Shown: piece after piece, positions 1 to 4,768 of the stretch | How positions within the stretch are numbered: the first letter of the stretch is position 1 | Layout: every line of letters begins with the position of its first letter | Source of the DNA: an uncultured Selenomonadaceae bacterium | GTDB taxonomy: Bacteria > Bacillota > Negativicutes > Selenomonadales > Selenomonadaceae | Reading direction: 5' to 3' | DNA: 7,950 bases | NCBI GenBank assembly: GCA_937902665.1 | Contig: CALELM010000055.1 | Span: 1-7,950, forward strand | Position numbers and translations under genes: made by a program | The notes under the pieces: model-generated | What the model was told of the DNA's origin: nothing | The model's database searches: none | What the model saw: only the letters and a program-made list of their open reading frames with translations

Positions 1-40
1 CTATCATACCCTGCTCTCTTATTTTTCGCAACAGAAAAGC

Positions 41-69
41 CCCGAACAAACGCTCCGTGCAAGTTCGGG
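41..69. repeat. Inverted repeat upstream of the hemerythrin promoter
   Basis: A 7-base inverted repeat has arms CCCGAAC (41-47) and GTTCGGG (63-69). The 15-base centre contains a smaller ACG/CGT repeat. On the minus strand the right-hand arm is followed by GCTTTTCTGTT, which resembles a weak intrinsic terminator tail. On the plus strand no T-run follows. It lies upstream of the hemerythrin promoter, so it is not part of that leader. It could be a terminator, an operator or chance; no gene that it would terminate is visible in the window. Confidence 0.4.
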
Positions 70-101
70 ACTCCCTTAGTAAAGAAAAGGCATTGCCTTC
101 A

Positions 102-130
102 TTGAAAAAAATATATGCGAATGATAAAAT
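102..130 (+). promoter_or_regulatory. Sigma-70 type promoter of the hemerythrin gene
   Basis: A -35 element TTGAAA (102-107) is separated by 17 bases from a -10 element TAAAAT (125-130). The -10 is preceded by TGA, giving the extended -10 form TGnTAAAAT. Transcription would begin near 137, leaving a leader of about 27 bases before the ATG at 164, which contains the SD AGAAGG (151-156). Confidence 0.7.
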
Positions 131-163
131 GAAACCAATCATTTTTTGAAAGAAGGTATCAAC

Positions 164-583
164 ATGAAAAACATTGCTTGGAAGGAAGAATACAACGTAG
201 GCTGCGAGTCCGTGGATCTTGCTCACAAGAAAATATTTTCAGTCATCCGAAAGGTAGACCAGCTTGTCAATTACAACGAATACGAAAGGGACAAGTTTGC
301 CTGCATCGAGGCCATCAAGTTTTTGCGTGAATATACGATAACACATTTCATGCAAGAAGAAGCCTTTATGAAGGAATTAGGCTATCAGGGCTACGACAAG
401 CACAAGGAAATCCATGATGCCTTGAGGGAAAAAACCCTCCCCCACCTGATAAAGGAACTGGAGAGAACAGAATTCTCCAGAGAAAGCGTAAAGAAATTCT
501 TGGCTACATTCATTGCCTGGCTGTCGGGACATATCTTGATTGAAGATCGTGCCATCACGGGCAGGACAAAAAGGAGAAGCTAA
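164..583 (+). CDS. Bacteriohemerythrin
   Basis: This 139-residue cytosolic protein is a single-domain, four-helix bacteriohemerythrin, a di-iron protein that reversibly binds O2 and may store or sense O2 or iron. All seven expected iron ligands are visible: H21 (in DLAHKK), H61 and E65 (THFMQEE), H80 and H84 (HKEIH), H123 and D128 (GHILIED). The N-terminal W6/Y10-x-VG signature and D18 also match the family, and the length is typical. ATG at 164 was chosen because AGAAGG lies 7 bases upstream; an in-frame TTG at 146 would add six residues and overlap this SD. The C-terminus ends in a basic tail (TKRRS). The gene has its own promoter and converges with the PTS permease gene, whose stop codon is only 4 bases away. 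Family assignment is firm; the physiological role (O2 scavenging, delivery or sensing) cannot be read from the sequence. Confidence 0.93.
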   Translation: MKNIAWKEEYNVGCESVDLAHKKIFSVIRKVDQLVNYNEYERDKFACIEAIKFLREYTITHFMQEEAFMKELGYQGYDKHKEIHDALREKTLPHLIKELERTEFSRESVKKFLATFIAWLSGHILIEDRAITGRTKRRS

Positions 584-587
584 AACA

Positions 588-1658
588 TCAGGGATGCTTG
601 CACTTGAGGAGCAAGGCACAGCCTGCAATACTGCCGAGAAGCACGGAAAACAGGAACGGAACAGGACCGCCAATGGCGGACAAGACAAAGACTCCCCCAT
701 AGGGAACATAGACCGTGCAGCCAAATGCCGTAACGAGAAAACCTGCCAGTGCCGAGGACAGCATGGAACAAAAGACAATGCGGGCAGGAGAACCAGCGGC
801 AAAAGGAATTGCCCCCTCCGGAATGCCTGCCAGACCGAAGATCAGGCAAGCTGGAGCAAACCGCCTCTCGTCCTTGGTATAGCGGTAGCGGAAGATGGAA
901 GCAGACAAGCAGATGGCAAGCGACGGAACCATCGCCCCTGCCATGACTGCGGCCATCAAAACAAACGACCCTCCTGCAAAAGAGGCAACACCGGCAAGGT
1001 ATGCTCCCTTGCTGATAGGCCCGCCGAAATCCAGCCCCATGAGAGCCGCCGCCAGTGTCCCCATGAGGAGCGGATGCTCTGCCGTCCCGTCCTTGATCGC
1101 ATCAACGAGCCACCCTCCCGTAGACTGCAGAGGCGGTGAAATAATGAACATCGTGACAAAGCTGACTGCCAGCATACCGAGAAGGGCTTCTATCAAGGGA
1201 TATCTCCTTCTTGCCTTAATCGGGACTTTTCGCAGCTTAACATCGAGCCAGTTCATGAAGAACCCACTAAAAAGACCGGTCATCAAAGCACCAAGGAAAC
1301 CGGTCCCCCCGCTCACAGCAATCGCACCGCCTGCCAGTCCCGGTGCAACGCCCTTCTTCCCTGCAATGCTGATGGAAAGCGAGGCAGGAAAAATAAAGAG
1401 CATGAGCTGCAGCGCATTGACTCCAATATCCTGAAAAAACTTGACGAAGGGATAGTTTCCGCCAAAGCTCTCCACCCCCAAACGAAAATCATCAAAGAAA
1501 TAGGCAAAGGCAATGAAAATGCCTCCTGCCAGCAGGGGAAACATCGACTCCGTTGCAATCTTCAAATGAATATGAAGCTGCCTAAGCAGGGTTGGGGATT
1601 CCGCCGTCAGGCGTTCCCTTTCCCAAAGCGATTTTTTATATAGTTCCGTAAATTGCAT
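588..1658 (-). CDS. Orphan PTS permease IIC component, fructose family
   Basis: This 356-residue integral membrane protein resembles the IIC (sugar-translocating) domain of fructose-type phosphotransferase permeases such as FruA. Family-like motifs in order are: ESMFPLLAGGIFIAFAYFF (37-55, first membrane segment); PGLAGG and GGTGFLGALMTGLFSGF (106-133); ALMGLDFGGPISKGAY (205-220); GLAGIPEGAIPFAAGSP (275-291), which corresponds to the conserved glutamate-containing signature; and VPYGGVFVL (318-326), where I recall the family usually having PHGG, so Y320 may replace a histidine. About nine to ten hydrophobic segments are present. The start was set at 1658 because GGAG (1670-1667) lies 8 bases upstream; a longer in-frame reading to 1730 lacks such a site. 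No IIA or IIB domain is fused to it or encoded in the window, so phosphorylating transport would need components from elsewhere, or the protein has another role. Substrate is unknown. It is transcribed from the promoter at 1763-1791 and is divergent from the YitT operon. Confidence 0.85.
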   Translation of the reverse strand: MQFTELYKKSLWERERLTAESPTLLRQLHIHLKIATESMFPLLAGGIFIAFAYFFDDFRLGVESFGGNYPFVKFFQDIGVNALQLMLFIFPASLSISIAGKKGVAPGLAGGAIAVSGGTGFLGALMTGLFSGFFMNWLDVKLRKVPIKARRRYPLIEALLGMLAVSFVTMFIISPPLQSTGGWLVDAIKDGTAEHPLLMGTLAAALMGLDFGGPISKGAYLAGVASFAGGSFVLMAAVMAGAMVPSLAICLSASIFRYRYTKDERRFAPACLIFGLAGIPEGAIPFAAGSPARIVFCSMLSSALAGFLVTAFGCTVYVPYGGVFVLSAIGGPVPFLFSVLLGSIAGCALLLKCKHP

Positions 1659-1762
1659 GTTGCTTGCTCCTTTATAACACAGTTTTTTCCAAAAAGAACA
1701 GAAAGAACGATATTTTACGATTCTTTCCAAATTTTGGCAGGAAGAACGAGGCTCTGCGTTTA

Positions 1763-1791
1763 ATCATAAGAGCAATGAAGGAATTATTCAA
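1763..1791 (-). promoter_or_regulatory. Sigma-70 type promoter for the PTS IIC gene
   Basis: Read on the minus strand, a -35 element TTGAAT (1791-1786) is followed after exactly 17 bases by a -10 element TATGAT (1768-1763). Transcription would start near 1756, giving a leader of about 98 bases before the ATG at 1658. The length of this leader leaves room for post-transcriptional control, but no recognisable riboswitch was identified. For the divergent YitT gene only a weak plus-strand candidate was seen: TTGGCA at 1734-1739 and TTTAAT at 1759-1764, with an overlong 19-base spacer. Confidence 0.6.
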
Positions 1792-1842
1792 GAAAAATCT
1801 TTTTCTGCTCTCTTGCAGGGCAGAAACGAAGGGAGAGATCGC

Positions 1843-2793
1843 ATGGAAGAAGCAACAACATCCGTACCCGAAATTCCTGTGACACAGGCAGAAACCGCTC
1901 CTGCGGGCAAAGCGGCAGAAAAAGAAAAAAAGCCCGTGCAGCATCATCGCAAGCCTTCTTTCTATGTAAAGAAGTATGCGCAGATTTTCATTGGTGCCGT
2001 CATTGCCTCTTTTGGGCTGGAGATGTTCCTGATACCGAACAATGTCATTGACGGCGGCATCGTGGGCATCTCCATCATGGCATCCTATCTGACGGGAATG
2101 CCGCTTGGCGTATTCTTGGTCGTCTTGAACCTGCCGTTCCTGTACTTGGGATACAAGCAGATAGGAAAGCGGTTCGCCATAGCAACGGTTATCGCTATCC
2201 TGCTTTTGTCTGGATGGTCGGAATTCTTCAAGCCAATGGAGCAGATAACAACAGACTCTTTTTTGGCGGCGATTTTTGGCGGTATCATTGACGGGCTTGG
2301 CGTTGGACTTATTATTCGTGCTGGTGGCTCTCTTGACGGCACGGAAATTGTCGCAATTATCATGGAAAAGAGAACCGTCTTTTCCGTTGGAGAGGTCGTC
2401 ATGTTCATGAACCTCTTCATTCTTTCGAGCGCCGGCCTTCTCTTCGGCTGGGACAAGGCGATGTATTCCTTGGTAGCCTACTTCGTCATTGCAAAAATGA
2501 TTGATGTCGTGATGAAGGGCATGGACGAATCCTATGCCGTCATGATCGTGACGAACGAGCATGAGGAAATCACCTCCGCACTGAATGACCGCTTGGGGCG
2601 TGGCATAACAAAGCTTCACGGCGAAGGCGGCTATACGGGAGAGAGCAAGGAAGTCCTGTATTGCGTAGTAACTCGTCTGGAAATTGACAAGCTGAAGGAA
2701 ATCGTGCTGGAGAAGGACGAGCGGGCATTTGTCACAATCAATGCCGTCCACGATATCGTGGGAGGAACTTTTAAGAAGAAGGCGATTCATTGA
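1843..2793 (+). CDS. YitT-family membrane protein (DUF161 plus DUF2179)
   Basis: This 316-residue protein has the YitT architecture. A membrane part spans about residues 44-225, with segments near 46-64, 70-104, 111-125, 141-160, 183-202 and 208-224. A cytosolic C-terminal DUF2179-like domain spans about 230-310. Family-like signatures are GLEMFLIPNNVIDGGIVGIS (58-77), GGIIDGLGVGL and GGSLDGTEIV (146-170), and the C-terminal YTGESKEVLYCVVTRLE (264-280) with FVTINAVHDIVGG (296-308). Function is not well established; members are often annotated as putative transporters. The first 36 residues are a hydrophilic Pro/Glu/Lys-rich extension before the first membrane segment, longer than I expect for the family. 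ATG at 1843 was chosen over an in-frame TTG at 1813 because GGGAG (1831-1835) lies 7 bases upstream. Its stop codon overlaps the next gene's start (TGATG), the first of a chain of overlaps that marks an operon. Confidence 0.9.
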   Translation: MEEATTSVPEIPVTQAETAPAGKAAEKEKKPVQHHRKPSFYVKKYAQIFIGAVIASFGLEMFLIPNNVIDGGIVGISIMASYLTGMPLGVFLVVLNLPFLYLGYKQIGKRFAIATVIAILLLSGWSEFFKPMEQITTDSFLAAIFGGIIDGLGVGLIIRAGGSLDGTEIVAIIMEKRTVFSVGEVVMFMNLFILSSAGLLFGWDKAMYSLVAYFVIAKMIDVVMKGMDESYAVMIVTNEHEEITSALNDRLGRGITKLHGEGGYTGESKEVLYCVVTRLEIDKLKEIVLEKDERAFVTINAVHDIVGGTFKKKAIH

Positions 2794-3527
2794 TGAAAAA
2801 ATATTTGCTGGGATTCCTGCTCCTTGCCCTGCTTTCACTGTCGTCCATAGCAAGTGCCGCAGGGGAAAAGCAGCCCCTTCGGGTAGCATATTTTCCCGTA
2901 ATCGTGGAAAGCGCTTACGGTTCGGCAGGAGATGTCGTGAATGCCGTGCAAAAGGAGCTTGATAATGCAATGCATGTGCCGCTCAACGGCTTTTTGCAAT
3001 CTGTGGAATACCTTCCGGAAGAGGAATGCATCATGGCTTTGCGTGCTGGAATGGCAGAAAACGCAACAAGCGGCGGCAAGGGACGATACCGTGATGTGAT
3101 GAAGCAGGTAGCGGAGCGCCTGAAGGCAGACTTCGTGGTCTGCCTCGTGATCCATAGATGCGAGCAGTACACATCACCGTGGTTCGGTGGCTGGTACGGG
3201 AGAAATTTACTTCACAGCTATGTATCCCTTTCCCTGCAAGGATATGACAGGCACACCGACACAGTATTCCGAAAGTCAGCAAACCGTTCCTATCACGAGG
3301 AATATTCCACGGACGGGCTGGCAAGGCAGAGAGCCAAGGACTGCATGTATGCCGTATTGAAGGAAACGAAGCTGAGAGAATTGTACCATGATGCTATTCA
3401 GGCATCCCGTGAGGAAGAAAAAGACATGGAAAACAAGGAGAGCGAGGAAAAAAATGGCAACACTGGAATCATACAGACAGAAGACGGAACGAGCCCTGCA
3501 GGATCTGCAGGACATGAAAAACCATGA
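2793..3527 (+). CDS. Exported protein of unknown function
   Basis: I do not recognise this 244-residue protein. It begins with a clear Sec signal peptide: MKKY, a hydrophobic core (5-16) and likely cleavage after IASA (residue 22) or A23. There is no lipobox cysteine, so it is probably a soluble periplasmic protein. The mature part starts with a beta-like stretch LRVAYFPVIVES (29-40), then a helix-rich region (to about 120), then RLKADFVVCLVIHRCEQY (about 109-126) and an aromatic PWFGGWYG patch. This pattern faintly recalls periplasmic proteins with a TolB-N/anticodon-like fold, but that is only an impression. From about residue 208 the chain becomes highly charged and Glu/Lys-rich, then Gly/Ser-rich and probably disordered. 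The ATG overlaps the YitT stop codon by one base, suggesting translational coupling, with AAGG (2779-2782) as a moderately spaced SD. Its last 74 bases are also read in another frame by the next gene. Confidence 0.75.
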   Translation: MKKYLLGFLLLALLSLSSIASAAGEKQPLRVAYFPVIVESAYGSAGDVVNAVQKELDNAMHVPLNGFLQSVEYLPEEECIMALRAGMAENATSGGKGRYRDVMKQVAERLKADFVVCLVIHRCEQYTSPWFGGWYGRNLLHSYVSLSLQGYDRHTDTVFRKSANRSYHEEYSTDGLARQRAKDCMYAVLKETKLRELYHDAIQASREEEKDMENKESEEKNGNTGIIQTEDGTSPAGSAGHEKP

Positions 3528-3678
3528 GGCAGAATATGCGGTCATCAACCGCTACCAGAATATCATCAACCAGCTGGACGGAATTCGCACCGTCTGCAAT
3601 GCAATGGCTGAGGATATCGGAAAGGAAAAAGGCCTGACACGCGATCAGGTCTTGGAAAAATATTGCGAACGCTTGTAA
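3454..3678 (+). CDS. Small helical protein of unknown function
   Basis: I do not recognise this 74-residue protein. It is hydrophilic, without signal peptide or membrane segment, and predominantly helical in appearance. Residues 1-30 contain a heptad-like stretch (SYRQKTERALQDLQDMK), and the C-terminal half (TVCNAMAEDIGKEKGLTRDQVLEKYCERL read in pieces) looks like two further helices. The start was set at ATG 3454 because GAGG (3444-3447) lies 6 bases upstream and the sequence from there is protein-like. An in-frame ATG at 3388 would add 22 strongly basic residues that read as a shadow of the exported gene. It overlaps the exported gene by 74 bases in another frame, and its own end overlaps the likely ApbE start by 16 bases. 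It would act in the cytosol. Being wedged between two envelope proteins, it may affect their expression or assembly, but this is inference. Confidence 0.6.
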   Translation: MATLESYRQKTERALQDLQDMKNHEAEYAVINRYQNIINQLDGIRTVCNAMAEDIGKEKGLTRDQVLEKYCERL

Positions 3679-4712
3679 AGATTGAAATATTGGCTGCCTG
3701 CTGCGTCATAGCGGCAGCCCTTTTTTTTCCTGCTTTCCTAGGAGAACAGCATGCAGAAAAAACAATTCTCCTCATGGATACCGTAGTAAAGCTCTCTGCG
3801 AATGGAGCGCAGGCAGAAGAAGCCATCGAAGAAAGCCTGCAAAGACTGCAGGAACTGGACACCCTCCTGCAGCCAAAAAGCGAGGAGCTGGAAAGGATAT
3901 CACGCTTTGCGGGCAAGCAGCCGGTGAAAATCTCCCCAGAGCTTTTTCATATTCTGGAGGTTTCTCAGGAATATTCCAAACGAACGGACGGTGCATGGGA
4001 CGTAACAGCCGGTAAATTGGTGGAGCTTTGGGGCATCGGCACGGAACATGCCAAAGTCCCATCCGAAGAAGAAATCTCAGTCGCCTTGCAGAAGGTTGGC
4101 TGGCAGCATCTGCAACTGGACGCAGGCGAGCAGACAGCCTTCCTTGAAATCGAAGGCATGAAGCTGGATCTTGGCGGCATTGCCAAGGGCTATGCTGCAG
4201 ACGAGGTGCGCCGCATCTATGAACAGCATGGCATCAAGAGCGGACTGATTAACCTTGGTGCAAGCTCAATTTATGCGGTTGGGCAAAAGGAACATCGCCC
4301 ATGGCGCATTGGCATACGCCATCCACGCAGTGAAAACGCCGATACCTGCCTTGCCATAATTCCGCTTTCTGATGCCGCACTCTCGACCTCAGGGGACTAC
4401 GAGCGCACACTGGAGGAAAACGGCAAAAAATATCACCATATCCTGAATCCAAAAACAGGTTATCCGGCAGACGAGGGAATCATCAGCAATACAATCATCG
4501 TTTCGGGAACGGCAAAAGATGCCGGCATGCTCTCCGATCTCCTGACTACGGCAGTCTTTGTCATGGGCAGGGAATCCGGAAAAGCATTTCTGGAAACGCT
4601 TCCGGAAGAAGTGCATGGTGCGATTGCCGACAAGGACGGAAACATCCTTGCCTTGCATGGAATGGCGGACAAAATGGAACAAATCGCAGAGGACTTCACT
4701 TTGATAAAGTAA
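3663..4712 (+). CDS. apbE: FAD:protein FMN transferase (ApbE)
   Basis: ApbE transfers FMN from FAD to a Ser/Thr of extracytoplasmic redox proteins (for example Rnf/Nqr subunits or FMN-binding domains), using Mg2+. Family motifs are in order: MDT (38-40), AWDVTAGKLVELWGIG (111-126), DLGGIAKGYA (169-178), NLGAS (197-201), STSGDYER (241-248), HHILNPKTGYP (258-268) and D292/T296 in the segment MLSDLLTTA, corresponding to the metal-binding Asp/Thr pair. Residues 9-27 form a hydrophobic N-terminal segment, fitting a signal anchor. Although LAAC occurs at 10-13, it precedes the hydrophobic core and is not a convincing lipobox. Length (349) is normal. The start is the least certain part. TTG 3663 is the first possible start after an in-frame stop at 3609, with only a weak GGA upstream; TTG 3690 is the alternative. 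No ATG occurs before 3775. Translation is probably coupled to the preceding overlapping gene. No obvious flavinylation target motif is seen in the other proteins of the window. Confidence 0.92.
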   Translation: MRTLVKIEILAACCVIAAALFFPAFLGEQHAEKTILLMDTVVKLSANGAQAEEAIEESLQRLQELDTLLQPKSEELERISRFAGKQPVKISPELFHILEVSQEYSKRTDGAWDVTAGKLVELWGIGTEHAKVPSEEEISVALQKVGWQHLQLDAGEQTAFLEIEGMKLDLGGIAKGYAADEVRRIYEQHGIKSGLINLGASSIYAVGQKEHRPWRIGIRHPRSENADTCLAIIPLSDAALSTSGDYERTLEENGKKYHHILNPKTGYPADEGIISNTIIVSGTAKDAGMLSDLLTTAVFVMGRESGKAFLETLPEEVHGAIADKDGNILALHGMADKMEQIAEDFTLIK

Positions 4713-4720
4713 CGTCAAGC

Positions 4721-4734
4721 CTGTTGCGCAACAG
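4721..4734. repeat. Perfect 14-bp palindrome between apbE and the symporter gene
   Basis: CTGTTGCGCAACAG is identical on both strands. It begins 8 bases after the apbE stop codon and ends 34 bases before the symporter ATG, and is followed by TTTCC. As RNA it could form only a short 5-bp hairpin with a GCGC loop and no real U-run, so it is unlikely to be an efficient terminator. A two-fold symmetric site of this size in front of a gene is typical of a repressor or activator operator, which is inference here. Confidence 0.5.
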
Positions 4735-4768
4735 TTTCCATATCAAGTATTCCAAAGAGGGTGACAAT

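Noticed and set aside
1..142. Open frame on the minus strand running off the left edge from an ATG at 142
   Set aside because: Only 47 codons are visible, there is no SD, and it overlaps the well-supported hemerythrin promoter. Other frames here are equally open, so the evidence is not enough.
424..439. GAGGG-AAAAAA-CCCTC hairpin in the hemerythrin gene as a terminator
   Set aside because: The T-run of the minus strand is in the loop rather than after the stem, so it does not fit an intrinsic terminator.
540..1139. 199-codon plus-strand frame opposite the PTS gene
   Set aside because: It begins inside the hemerythrin gene and is antisense to well-conserved IIC motifs. The composition (Arg/Gln/Cys-rich) is not protein-like.
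1672..2970. 432-codon open frame on the minus strand across the whole YitT gene
   Set aside because: It is the antisense shadow of a clear YitT gene, has no recognisable domain, is rich in His/Arg/Gln in an unlikely way, and lacks a convincing SD.
3495..3512. Tandem CTGCAGGAT/CTGCAGGAC repeat
   Set aside because: Only two copies. It simply encodes a repeated Leu-Gln-Asp in the coiled stretch of the 74-residue protein.
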